From NCBI RefSeq assembly GCF_019923725.1, contig NZ_JAHXRI010000006.1, forward strand, positions 873,696-937,695: 64,000 bases of DNA, given 5' to 3'. Within the stretch, counting starts at the first letter, position 1, and every line of letters begins with the position of its first letter. The notes below the pieces were generated by a model. It did no database searches and had not been told where the DNA came from. It saw nothing but the letters and a program-made list of their open reading frames with translations. The stretch comes from Zwartia hollandica (lineage in GTDB: Bacteria > Pseudomonadota > Gammaproteobacteria > Burkholderiales > Burkholderiaceae_B). Positions 1 to 8,270 of this stretch are shown piece after piece. The position numbers were made by a program, and so were the translations under genes.

Positions 1-487
1 AAAGGTTAAGTAGGATAAATGGAAAGTAGTGTAGTGTTTCGACAAAAATGATGCCGCTTAAGCCCTCCATCACAGGGATGCTAAAGCCAAAGAGATCCAT
101 CAAGATCAGGTTGACTGCACCCGAGCGTCCAAAGATCAATTGCATCGCCGCTGCGCCAACAAAAGCCGGCATCACTAAAGGCAATACCCCCAGCGTTTGG
201 ATTAAGACTGCTCCCCTAAACTGAAACCGCATGGTTAGATATGCGAGGGGTATAGCAATCAGTGTGGCGCCAAGAACGGTCATCCCTGCGACAAATAAGC
301 TGTTCGCAAATGACTCTCTCATTAAGGAAATTTGAAAGAACGCGAAAAAATGCGAGAGCGTTAACCCACCGTGTCCGTCTGAAAAAGCTGTGTAGACAAC
401 CGAGACAATTGGACTGATAAGGAAGACGGCTAAAAAAACCGCAATCGCGATTGCAATTGCGGTCAGACCCAGGCTGTTACGTTTCAA
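1..487 (-). CDS. ABC transporter permease, N-terminal part (cut by window edge)
   Basis: Inner-membrane permease of a binding-protein-dependent importer, of the ferric iron/organophosphate type. I translated the reverse strand directly: a first hydrophobic helix (about residues 8-27) is followed by the periplasmic stretch usual in these permeases (VVYTAFSDGHGG), then further helices and the run LPLVMPAFVGAAAMQLIFG. Only about 162 residues lie in the window; the C-terminal part, including any EAA loop, is outside. The only reasonable start is TTG at 485-487, 11 nt after the stop of the binding-protein gene, with a weak GAG upstream. It forms one operon with the binding protein. Substrate cannot be read from this fragment. 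Confidence 0.8.
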   Translation of the reverse strand, partial: MKRNSLGLTAIAIAIAVFLAVFLISPIVSVVYTAFSDGHGGLTLSHFFAFFQISLMRESFANSLFVAGMTVLGATLIAIPLAYLTMRFQFRGAVLIQTLGVLPLVMPAFVGAAAMQLIFGRSGAVNLILMDLFGFSIPVMEGLSGIIFVETLHYFPFILLNL

Positions 488-498
488 CGTAAGCTCGA

Positions 499-1803
499 CT
501 ATTTGGCAGAATTAGCGAGAGTCACCGCACGAGCGTAATTTGCTTTAGCGCGAGTGGCCCACTCTTCTTCGATTTTTGCTTTGGCTCTGGATGCTTCGGC
601 ATCAGATTTGTTGCTCTTAAATAGAGCAAGTAGAGTTTTGTCTTGAATTTGCTTTTCATCGACCGCTGGAGAGAAAGCGAGTTGGCGGGCCTCTTCAAGT
701 TGAGCACTAGATTTTCCGCCTAAACGCTTCTCCGCGTCATGAATCGCTTTAGTGGCCGCTACCAGCTCTTTATGACGGAACGTAATCATTTGATCGAATA
801 GCGATCGCACCACCATGTAGCGCGTTTCCGAAAGCTGCGAGTCAAAGTTCACCTTGGCCTGGATTGTTCCGCTAAACGGGTTGGGATAGTCTGGCGGTGC
901 TTTTTTGTAGGTGGCTGGCAATACCGGCAGGCGACTAATTTGTTTGTCCAGCAGTAGTTGCTGCCCCTCGGGGGATAGAGTGAATTCAATAAAACGTTTG
1001 CCTGCTTCGGGAGATTTTGCGCCGTCAATCAATGCGATATTCGCTGGAACAATCGAGGTGACAGATGGGTATACAAAATCAACAGGCATGCCTGAATTTT
1101 TTGCCGCTAAGCCAAAGAAGTCAATTACCAAGCCGATACCGAACTGACCGTTCGAAACGCCATCAGGGACGCCGAAGCTGCGCTCGGTGATTGCAGCACA
1201 GTTACCGCTAATGGCCATAATTTGAGCCCAGCCCTTAGTCCAACCTTCTCCCTGAAGGATGGTTTCAACAGTTAAATGCGTCGTGCCAGAGCGAGAGGGG
1301 CTTGAGGTGGCGACGTGACTAAAGTAAATGGGCTTAACCAAGTCAGCCCATTCCTTTGGGGCAGGTAGCTTGTTCGCCTTCATGTAACGTGTGTTCCACA
1401 TTAAGCCATACCCCGCAAGCGCTTGGCCGCGGTAGAAGCCCTTGGGGTCATTAACGGGATAGTTGCCAATTTTGGTAGGGATTTCCGGGTTTCCGGGGCC
1501 AATGTTTACCAGTAATTTTTGTTGAGATAGGACCTCAAAGGCGTCCGGTGCTGAGGCCCAGAACACCTCCACACGTGAGCCTGGACTCTGTTCGCGCACG
1601 TAGGCGATACCAGCGGCAGTGTTTTTATTAAGAATTTCAACGGTATCGGATGGGTATTTAGCTTCGTACGCCTTCTTGTATGCTGCGGTCAGCTCCTTGG
1701 GGAAGGATGTAACAACCGAAATCGTCTCTGCGTGAACAAGACAAGGGGAGAGCAAGGCAAGTGAAAGGGCGGCGAAACTTAAGCGGAAAGCGCTAGATTG
1801 CAT
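499..1803 (-). CDS. ABC transporter substrate-binding protein (AfuA/PgtC-like)
   Basis: Periplasmic receptor of the importer whose permease follows. The start at 1803 is preferred over the upstream in-frame ATG because AGAGG stands five bases before it and a clean signal peptide follows (cleavage near LVHA/E). The mature protein opens with VVTSFPKELTAAY and has EILNKNTAAG soon after, resembling the family that includes ferric-iron and phosphosugar receptors (FbpA, AfuA, PgtC). At 434 residues it is longer than a typical FbpA (about 330); the extra length is a charged, probably helical C-terminal tail (about residues 340-434) rich in Lys, Ala and Glu. The paired tyrosines of iron-binding FbpA are not evident, so a phosphorylated or organic ligand is at least as likely as iron. 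Confidence 0.8.
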   Translation of the reverse strand: MQSSAFRLSFAALSLALLSPCLVHAETISVVTSFPKELTAAYKKAYEAKYPSDTVEILNKNTAAGIAYVREQSPGSRVEVFWASAPDAFEVLSQQKLLVNIGPGNPEIPTKIGNYPVNDPKGFYRGQALAGYGLMWNTRYMKANKLPAPKEWADLVKPIYFSHVATSSPSRSGTTHLTVETILQGEGWTKGWAQIMAISGNCAAITERSFGVPDGVSNGQFGIGLVIDFFGLAAKNSGMPVDFVYPSVTSIVPANIALIDGAKSPEAGKRFIEFTLSPEGQQLLLDKQISRLPVLPATYKKAPPDYPNPFSGTIQAKVNFDSQLSETRYMVVRSLFDQMITFRHKELVAATKAIHDAEKRLGGKSSAQLEEARQLAFSPAVDEKQIQDKTLLALFKSNKSDAEASRAKAKIEEEWATRAKANYARAVTLANSAK

Positions 1804-2109
1804 ATTGGCCTCTGGGTAATTGTGCAATAGAGTTGCGCATTGAGCGCGAATAGATACAGGGAAATGGTAACAGGGTCAGAGGTCGTTTTGATGTCTTAAC
1901 CGATGAAAAGAATTGTTTAGGCAGGCTTTTAAATCTCGTTGGGTTCTTTGCCTAGTGCGTTGATGTTCAATTATCATGTGGGCGCTCTTTGGGCAGTCAT
2001 TTACCAGCCAAAGATAAATAAAAAGAATGTAAACATCATGAGACAAGTTTTTAAGCGTAGCGCCCAAGCCTTAACCGCTAGCAACTAGATTTACTCAAGG
2101 AGAGCGACC
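1804..2109. other. Intergenic region between divergent units
   Basis: About 300 bases between the ABC binding-protein gene (minus) and the AMDase-like gene (plus). It must hold promoters for both directions. Short open frames here lack ribosome binding sites and family resemblance. I see AT-rich patches around 2005-2055 but no convincing -35/-10 pair or operator. Confidence 0.6.
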
Positions 2110-2835
2110 GTGGACGGTTGGAGAGCAAGGTTAGGGTTCTTATTGCCACCTGGAAATCCAAATGTGGAGCCTGAGTTGATTGCGATGGCCCCCAAAGGTG
2201 TCTCCGTGCATTTTGGTCGGATGATCGCGCGGGGGGTCCCAGGAGCCCACGATGGGCAGGACGCGCGCACGCGTTGTCAGTTGGACCATATCGATGAGCC
2301 AACGGAAATGTTGGCGCACTTGCGTCCTCAGGTCATCGCCATGGCGCATACTGCGTCAAGCTACATGCTGGGTCGGGAAGGCGAAATCGCTCTGACCGCA
2401 CGTCTTGAAAAGCAATATGACATTAGGTTTACGTCGGCGTTTGTGAGCGTCGTTGCAGCGATGGAAGAGCTGGGTGTTAAGAAAATCGCGCTCGGCACCC
2501 CCTACGCTGAAGCTCAAACATTAGCTGGCAAAGCCACCCTCGAAAGCTACGGATTGAAGGTCGTGAATTATCACCGGCTAGAGAATGTTCGCAACATATA
2601 CGAAGAGACGCCAGCGCGAGCGTATGCCTTAGCGAAGGCAGCAAACACCCCCGAAGCTGAGGTGGTCTTTTTGAGTGGCGTTGGGATGCCAACGGTCGAG
2701 GTCCTGGATGCGCTTGAGAAGGATCTCGGAAAGCCGGTTATTTCCAGTGTGGCCGCAATGATGTGGAACTGCTTGCGTATTGCGGGCGTACAGCCTGTTA
2801 TACCCGGCTATGGTCGCTTGCTGGCAGGCGAGTGA
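2110..2835 (+). CDS. Arylmalonate decarboxylase/maleate isomerase-like protein (Asp/Glu racemase superfamily), catalytic Cys missing
   Basis: Cytoplasmic, 241 residues, the usual length for maleate isomerase and arylmalonate decarboxylase (about 240-250). The start is GTG, fixed by AAGGAG at 2097-2102. Family features are the N-terminal GFLLPPGNPNVEPEL, the run RMIARGVPG, and a C-terminal half of the same fold with GKPVISSVAAMMWN. Relatives use a cysteine in one or both halves. Here the first site reads AMAHTASSYM (residues 78-86) and the second LSGVGMPT (188-195), so neither expected position carries Cys; C56 and the Cys in MMWNC lie elsewhere. It may have a changed mechanism. It heads the tctBAC/oxidoreductase unit and probably acts on the imported acid. 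Confidence 0.75.
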   Translation: MDGWRARLGFLLPPGNPNVEPELIAMAPKGVSVHFGRMIARGVPGAHDGQDARTRCQLDHIDEPTEMLAHLRPQVIAMAHTASSYMLGREGEIALTARLEKQYDIRFTSAFVSVVAAMEELGVKKIALGTPYAEAQTLAGKATLESYGLKVVNYHRLENVRNIYEETPARAYALAKAANTPEAEVVFLSGVGMPTVEVLDALEKDLGKPVISSVAAMMWNCLRIAGVQPVIPGYGRLLAGE

Positions 2836-2865
2836 TATTTATCGTAGGTTCTTCGGAGGTCGTGC

Positions 2866-3306
2866 GTGGTTGAGCGCGGATTAAATTTACTCTGGGTTGT
2901 TTTAGGTTTGGCGACGATGGTCAACGCCTGGACGCTAGGCCTGTTCGGTTCGATGGGACCCGACAGCGGTCTGTTCCCGATGATCTGCGGTGTCATCATC
3001 ACAGTATGTGGCTTGATGCTGATGATTAATCGCTCTACGCGTGCGGGCAAGCCCGACTGGCCGGTTGCAGCAGGGCGGCGGCGCATACTGGGCGTACTGG
3101 GGGGGCTGATTGGGTTGACGGTGACGTTACCTTACTTGGGCTTTGCGATTTCAAGTGCACTCACTACTTTTGTATTGCTGCAAACAGTCGAGCGTTCACG
3201 TGTGCTCGAGTCTGTCATTTTGACACTCGTGTCAGTCTCGGTAATCGTGTATGTATTTGGTCATTTACTTGGCTTGTCTTTGCCTCGCGGTCCCTGGGGT
3301 TGGTGA
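2866..3306 (+). CDS. tctB: Tripartite tricarboxylate transporter small membrane subunit TctB
   Basis: Small inner-membrane subunit of a TctABC importer, 146 residues with about four hydrophobic segments, matching the TctB family. The GTG start is supported by GGAGGT at 2855-2860. The first segment is followed by GPDSGLFPMICG, a loop typical of TctB (the P-x-x-P-x-G/F-P region). Its stop overlaps the ATG of the next gene (TGATG at 3304-3308), so TctB and TctA are probably translationally coupled. Substrate specificity lies in the TctC-type receptor, not here. Confidence 0.9.
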   Translation: MVERGLNLLWVVLGLATMVNAWTLGLFGSMGPDSGLFPMICGVIITVCGLMLMINRSTRAGKPDWPVAAGRRRILGVLGGLIGLTVTLPYLGFAISSALTTFVLLQTVERSRVLESVILTLVSVSVIVYVFGHLLGLSLPRGPWGW

Positions 3307-4799
3307 TGGAGGCAATCAATGGCCTAGCGATGGGATTTTCGGTGTTGTTTACACCTGAAAATTTATACTTCTGCTTTCTCGGGAGTCTGGTTGGCACCTT
3401 GGTTGGCGTGTTGCCAGGAATTGGGCCCCTTGCTGCCTTAGCGCTTTTGTTGCCCGTCACTTTTCAGTTAGCCCCAGTCGCAGGATTGGGGATGCTGTGC
3501 GCGATCTTTTATGGTGCCATGTATGGCGGATCGACGACCTCCATCTTGGTCAATATTCCTGGTGAGGCAGCGTCAGTCGTGACCGCTTTAGACGGGCATG
3601 CGATGGCTAGGCAAGGTCGAGCGGGGTCTGCACTTGGGATCGCAGCGATTGGCTCGTTTATCGCTGGCACGATCTCCCTCGTTGCGTTGACTTTCTTTTC
3701 CCCCTTGTTGGCCTCGGTCGCGATTAGTTTCGGCCCGCCTGAAAACTTTGGGTTGATGGTGCTTGGGCTTGTATCGACTCTGTATATGATCGGAGGATCT
3801 ACAGTGAAGGGCGTTCTGATGATTGCCCTTGGATTTCTTGCCGCAACCGTTGGAATGGATATTGTTAACGGCCAGGATCGGTTCACTTTAAACAATGTAA
3901 ATCTAGCTGGCGGAATTGAGATTTTGTCCGTCGTGATCGGACTGTATGGTGTGGCGGAAATTCTCGCGAATTGTGAAACGATCGTAAAGAATCAGTTACT
4001 TGCCGATAAAGTTCGTGGACTCTGGCCCTCTTTTAAAGATTGGAAGGCGTCCTGGAAGCCGATGATGCGCGGCAGTTTCTTGGGATTTTTCCTTGGTCTT
4101 GTTCCGGGTGGTGGACCGGTTACGGCTTCTTTTGTGTCTTACACGCTCGAGAAGCGGTTAGCCAAAAATCCTGAGCGCTTTGGCAAGGGTGCAATCGAAG
4201 GTGTTGCGGGACCTGAGGCAGCGAATAATGCTGCTGTTTCCGGTGGCATGATTCCATTATTTACCTTGGGTATTCCGGGCAATGCCGTCACGGCGTTACT
4301 GTTGGGTGCGCTGGTGATACAAGGTGTACAGCCAGGCCCAACATTCATTACACAGCGACCAGACTTGTTCTGGGGTGTTGTCGCAAGTATGTACGTAGGC
4401 AACGTCTTTTTGCTACTCCTTAACTTACCCCTGATCGGCTTGTGGGTACAGTGTCTTCGGGTGCCATATCGGGTATTGTTTCCGTTGATCCTGCTGTTGG
4501 CCGTTGTCGGAACATACTCCGCTAATAAAAACGTTTTCGATTTGTGGGTCATGCTTGGTTTCGGTGTCGTGGGCTATGTCCTGCGTAAACTGCAGTACGA
4601 GTTTTCACCATTCTTGATCGCGTTTGTGCTGGCCCCAATGCTTGAGCAATCGCTGCGACAGTCCTTAGTGATGTCGCCGCATGGTATGTTGATTTTTGCT
4701 GAAAGGCCGATTGCGGCCTGTTTGATTGGTATAAGTTTGATTTTAGTAGTGCTAGTTTTTCGTCAACGAAAGTTGAACCAACCCGGAGGAGACATATAA
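3306..4799 (+). CDS. tctA: Tripartite tricarboxylate transporter large membrane subunit TctA
   Basis: Large, multi-spanning subunit that carries the solute across the inner membrane, driven by an ion gradient in characterised systems. 497 residues, as expected. The two family signatures are visible: LVGVLPGIGPLAALALLLP near residue 35 and LVPGGGPVTASF near residue 265, the inverted-repeat glycine/proline motifs of TctA. The ATG at 3306 overlaps the tctB stop; in-frame TTG and GTG just upstream are less likely. It is the only TctA in the window, so several of the nine Bug receptors here may have to share it or use permeases elsewhere. Confidence 0.93.
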   Translation: MEAINGLAMGFSVLFTPENLYFCFLGSLVGTLVGVLPGIGPLAALALLLPVTFQLAPVAGLGMLCAIFYGAMYGGSTTSILVNIPGEAASVVTALDGHAMARQGRAGSALGIAAIGSFIAGTISLVALTFFSPLLASVAISFGPPENFGLMVLGLVSTLYMIGGSTVKGVLMIALGFLAATVGMDIVNGQDRFTLNNVNLAGGIEILSVVIGLYGVAEILANCETIVKNQLLADKVRGLWPSFKDWKASWKPMMRGSFLGFFLGLVPGGGPVTASFVSYTLEKRLAKNPERFGKGAIEGVAGPEAANNAAVSGGMIPLFTLGIPGNAVTALLLGALVIQGVQPGPTFITQRPDLFWGVVASMYVGNVFLLLLNLPLIGLWVQCLRVPYRVLFPLILLLAVVGTYSANKNVFDLWVMLGFGVVGYVLRKLQYEFSPFLIAFVLAPMLEQSLRQSLVMSPHGMLIFAERPIAACLIGISLILVVLVFRQRKLNQPGGDI

Positions 4800-5804
4800 A
4801 TGAAACTGATCCACTCTTTTGTTAGTTTGCTGGCTGCAGCCGCCTCGGCAACCGCCATGGCACAAGTATCACCTGAGGTGGCGAAATTAAAGCCAAAAGA
4901 CTTTCCCACTCAGTCAATTGAGTACACCGTGGTTTATCCAGCTGGCGGAGGGATGGACCTCACAGCGCGGCAGCTAGCAAAATATGCTGAACAAGTGAGT
5001 GGCGACAAGATTTTGGTGAACAACCGTACCGGTGGGGCAGGTATGGTTGGGCATACTTACCTCGCAACGCAAGCCAAACCAGACGGCTACACCGTCGGCA
5101 TTCTAGCTAACCTTGTGTGGGGTGACGCTATGTTGCGCGGCAAAGAAAAATGGTCTTTGTCGAATCTAGAGACCATCGCCTATATCAATAGCGATGCGCT
5201 GGCCTGGGTGTCTGCAACAAAGGGACCGTTCGCTGGCAAGTCAGCTAAAGAGATCGTACAGACAGCGAAGGATAAGCCAGGCACCGTGCGCGTTGCGATT
5301 GTGCCGGGCAGTATGTGGGAGTATCTGATTGATCAGATTGAAGCAGCGACCGGTGCAAAGTTTTTGCGTGTGCCCTTTCAGGGTGGTAAACCCGGCATTG
5401 TTGCCTTGTTAGGCGGTAACGTCGATATTGCACAGGGGTTTTACGGCGAGTTCGAGAGCTATTTACAGGCTGATCAGGTCAAACCGATTGCGGTCGCAAG
5501 CAGCAGTCGTCTGGGCAATATGAAGGATGTAGCAACCTTCAACGAGATCTTTGGAACTAAAGACATCGTTTGGAACATCATCCGTTTGGCTGTTGTGCCT
5601 AAAGGTACGCCAGCAGATCGCAAAGCCTATTTGGCAGCCACGATTAACGCGGCGGTCCGCACACCCGCCTTGTCGGCAGAGTTTGCAAAGCTTGGTGCAT
5701 ACGCCGATCCGCTCTTGACCAATCCTGCAACGGCGGCAGCTGAGCTTGATAAGATGGCTCAGGCCGAACGTGCGTTTTATGTCAAAACAGGTCGACTGAA
5801 GTAA
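4800..5804 (+). CDS. tctC: Bug/TctC periplasmic receptor of the TctABC system
   Basis: High-affinity periplasmic solute receptor, 334 residues. A signal peptide ends near AMA/QV. The mature N-terminus carries about 20 extra residues before the usual first strand (IEYTVVYPAGGGMDLTAR); other family marks are LVNNRTGGAGMVGHTYLA, KPDGYTVG and VPFQGGKPGIVALLGG. CGGAGGAGA lies 9-17 bases before the ATG, and the tctA stop is immediately adjacent. Being encoded with tctBA, it is very probably their dedicated receptor. It is more divergent from the classical Bug pattern than the other eight receptors here, in line with a specialised ligand. Confidence 0.9.
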   Translation: MKLIHSFVSLLAAAASATAMAQVSPEVAKLKPKDFPTQSIEYTVVYPAGGGMDLTARQLAKYAEQVSGDKILVNNRTGGAGMVGHTYLATQAKPDGYTVGILANLVWGDAMLRGKEKWSLSNLETIAYINSDALAWVSATKGPFAGKSAKEIVQTAKDKPGTVRVAIVPGSMWEYLIDQIEAATGAKFLRVPFQGGKPGIVALLGGNVDIAQGFYGEFESYLQADQVKPIAVASSSRLGNMKDVATFNEIFGTKDIVWNIIRLAVVPKGTPADRKAYLAATINAAVRTPALSAEFAKLGAYADPLLTNPATAAAELDKMAQAERAFYVKTGRLK

Positions 5805-5811
5805 CCTGAAT

Positions 5812-8244
5812 ATGACGGATGCACTGTTATCCGAACCGCTTGTCCTGGCGGGCAAGCGGTTACGTAATCGCGTCGCACACGCATCGATGACGACTCACAT
5901 GGGGTATCAATCTCAAGTGAGTGATCGACAGATTCAGTATTACGAAAATCGTGCGAAAGGTGGTGCCGCACTTATTGTTACGGAGCCCTTATTGATGGCT
6001 CCCCATCAGACAAATCCCGCACGTATCAGGGTTTGGAATGATGATAATTTGGGTGGCCTCAAACGTTGGGCCGACGCAGTAGAAAAACATGATTGTCGAC
6101 TCCTTGGTCAGATTCAGGATCCAGGAAGAGGTCATCACGATGCAGGCCGTAACTACAGCGCACTTGCGCCTTCAGCGCTCCCCGACGATTTAAGTTGGAC
6201 GATGCCTCATGCACTGACGCTCACCGAGATTAAAAATTTAATCGCTGACTTTGCCTTGTCGTCTGCACGTTTGCAACGCTGCGGCTTTAGTGGTGTTGAA
6301 TTATCTGGTGCACATGGACATTTGTTTAGTCAGTTTATGTCGCCATGGTCGAACCGACGTACCGACGAGTATGGTGGTGACTGGGAGAATCGTACGCGCT
6401 TTGTACGTGAGTTGGTTTCAAGCATACGTGATTTATGCGGGCGTCAATTTATTATCGGTTTGAAGTTGCCAAGTAACGACGGCATTCCGAAAAGTATTGG
6501 GCCGGAGGAGGCTGCAGTTTTGGCTGATCTCTTTACCCGTTCTAAAGAGGTCGACTACGTTTGTTTTGCTCAAGGGGCGCATGCGCGCTCGCTTGAGACG
6601 CACGTCCCTGACAGAAATGGTCCAAACGTTCCATACATTGGACTCATTAGAAAACTTAAGGCTTCGTGTAACGAGGTTGCCGTGATGGCGCTTGGCCGAA
6701 TCACGGATCCGGCCGAAGCTGAGGGCATACTGACTCGAGGTGACGCGGACCTAATAGGAATGGGTCGTACGCTCTTGGCTGATCCAGCTTGGTACAACAA
6801 GGCCATGCAAGGCCGAACGAACGATATTCGCTACTGTATTTCTTGCAACACCTGTTGGGACACGATCATTACCTATGGTGAGCCCCTAGCGTGCGTCAAC
6901 AACCCTCGTGTCGCCGAGAAGAGAGAGGTCGATTGGTGGCCAAAGCCTGCAAAGCGCAAGCATCGCGTTGTCGTGGTGGGCGCTGGCATTGCGGGGATGG
7001 AAGCCGCTTGGGTTGCTGCCGCGCGGGGACATTCAGTCACTTTATTGGGGACGGGATCGGAGGTTGGCGGTAAGGCACGGTTGCGTGCTCAGCTACCAGG
7101 TGGGGAAACGATTACGAGTATTTATGACTATCAAATGGTTTGTGCACAGAGGGCTGGTGTAGATATCCAGCTTGGGAAGCGCGCTGAACTTCAAGACATT
7201 CTGTCATTGAATCCTGACTCTGTGATTCTGGCCACAGGGGGAACGATGCATCGCCCTGAATGGGTACCTGAGGAAATCGCGCGTGAGGGTTGGGTCACTA
7301 ATCTCCCGAGTGCCATGCATGACGTTGTCAAGCTTTCGTCTCGTCAAGCGGGTACTGCTGTGGTCTTTGATATGGATCACACTGAGGGTACCTACGCCGC
7401 GGTAGAACTCTTGGCGCAGCGCTTCGAACGCGTTGTTCTGATGACACCTCGTGCGCTGATCGCACAAGATGAGTCACTCGTTACGAGACAAGGAATTTTG
7501 CGCCGACTGTCGATGGCGCGAGTTGAAATGTTATTGCTCAGTGAACCGGTTTGGTCTGAGCAGTTCGAAGACGGAGTGCTTGAGTATAAGAACGTTTATA
7601 ACGGGGATCTCGGTCGGATCGAGAATATTTCTTTCTTGTCCTATGCGACGCCTCGTGCGGCGAATGTTGATCTCGTCGAGCCACTCAAGGCGTATGACCT
7701 TGAACTTTATCTTGTAGGCGATTGTCGTGTGGCGCGAGGCTTGATGGGCGCGACACGCGATGGTCACAAAGCGGGTGAATCTGTTGGTAGGTACATTAAC
7801 TTTAGAAAGGAGACGCCAATGTCCAGCACGACTGTACGTAATATTGATGTAGATACTGCGCTCAAAGCAATCAAAGCGGCACGAGAGAAAGCGAGCGCAT
7901 TGAAAGTAAATATGTCCATCGCCGTATGTGATGCGGCCGGCCACCTCAAGGCCTTTGTTCGAATGGACGGTGCTTCCTTAATCTCGCTTCAAATCGCGCA
8001 AGATAAAGCGCATACGGCGATATCGGGTGGTATACCAACGCATAAATGGCACGAGTACATCAAAGATGATGCGCCATTGATTCATGGCATCGTCCACACA
8101 CCTAGGTTCATCATTTTTGGTGGTGGCTATCCGATCATGGAGAATGGTCAGATGATTGGCGGCATTGGCTTGAGCGGCGGCCATTATTCTCAGGACATGG
8201 AATGTGCTGAGGCAGCCCTAAAAGCGATCGGGCTGCCGGAGTAA
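5812..8244 (+). CDS. Old-yellow-enzyme/TMADH-type FMN, Fe-S oxidoreductase fused to an HbpS/GlcG domain
   Basis: 810 residues in three parts. Residues 1-340 form an OYE-type FMN barrel (HGHLFSQFMSPWSN at 168-181, GMGRTLLADP near 317). Cysteines 342, 345, 348 and 361 give C-x2-C-x2-C-x12-C, the 4Fe-4S spacing of trimethylamine dehydrogenase rather than of dienoyl-CoA reductase. Residues 383-665 form a nucleotide-binding domain starting with VVVVGAGIAG. Residues 670-810 are a GlcG/HbpS-like domain ending in GGYPIMENGQMIGGIGLSGG. Relatives of the first two parts reduce C=C bonds or oxidise amines, with electrons passing through the cluster. It starts 8 bases after tctC, with little SD. The joint at 7804-7821 still contains AGAAAGGAGA and an in-frame ATG, so the HbpS part may also be made separately. 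A single-base sequence error fusing two genes is the main alternative. Confidence 0.85.
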   Translation: MTDALLSEPLVLAGKRLRNRVAHASMTTHMGYQSQVSDRQIQYYENRAKGGAALIVTEPLLMAPHQTNPARIRVWNDDNLGGLKRWADAVEKHDCRLLGQIQDPGRGHHDAGRNYSALAPSALPDDLSWTMPHALTLTEIKNLIADFALSSARLQRCGFSGVELSGAHGHLFSQFMSPWSNRRTDEYGGDWENRTRFVRELVSSIRDLCGRQFIIGLKLPSNDGIPKSIGPEEAAVLADLFTRSKEVDYVCFAQGAHARSLETHVPDRNGPNVPYIGLIRKLKASCNEVAVMALGRITDPAEAEGILTRGDADLIGMGRTLLADPAWYNKAMQGRTNDIRYCISCNTCWDTIITYGEPLACVNNPRVAEKREVDWWPKPAKRKHRVVVVGAGIAGMEAAWVAAARGHSVTLLGTGSEVGGKARLRAQLPGGETITSIYDYQMVCAQRAGVDIQLGKRAELQDILSLNPDSVILATGGTMHRPEWVPEEIAREGWVTNLPSAMHDVVKLSSRQAGTAVVFDMDHTEGTYAAVELLAQRFERVVLMTPRALIAQDESLVTRQGILRRLSMARVEMLLLSEPVWSEQFEDGVLEYKNVYNGDLGRIENISFLSYATPRAANVDLVEPLKAYDLELYLVGDCRVARGLMGATRDGHKAGESVGRYINFRKETPMSSTTVRNIDVDTALKAIKAAREKASALKVNMSIAVCDAAGHLKAFVRMDGASLISLQIAQDKAHTAISGGIPTHKWHEYIKDDAPLIHGIVHTPRFIIFGGGYPIMENGQMIGGIGLSGGHYSQDMECAEAALKAIGLPE
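7809..7821 (+). promoter_or_regulatory. Internal Shine-Dalgarno and ATG at the fusion joint
   Basis: GGAG at 7809-7812 stands six bases before an in-frame ATG (7819-7821, codon 670 of the 810-residue protein), inside a longer AGAAAGGAGA. It is as good as the ribosome binding sites of true gene starts in this window, and better than that of the host gene. It lies exactly where the HbpS/GlcG-like domain begins, so a free 141-residue HbpS-like protein could be translated from the same message. Confidence 0.6.
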
Positions 8245-8270
8245 GCCTAGGCCGCTCGGTAGGAGTCTGG

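Noticed and set aside
1876-2067. Open frame of 63 residues on the minus strand in the gap before the AMDase-like gene
   Set aside because: No ribosome binding site, no family resemblance, and an odd composition; it is chance open sequence in a regulatory gap.
5812-8244. Treating the 810-residue gene as two separate genes
   Set aside because: The frame is open across the joint in the sequence given. I report the fusion and flag the internal start and the possible sequence error instead.
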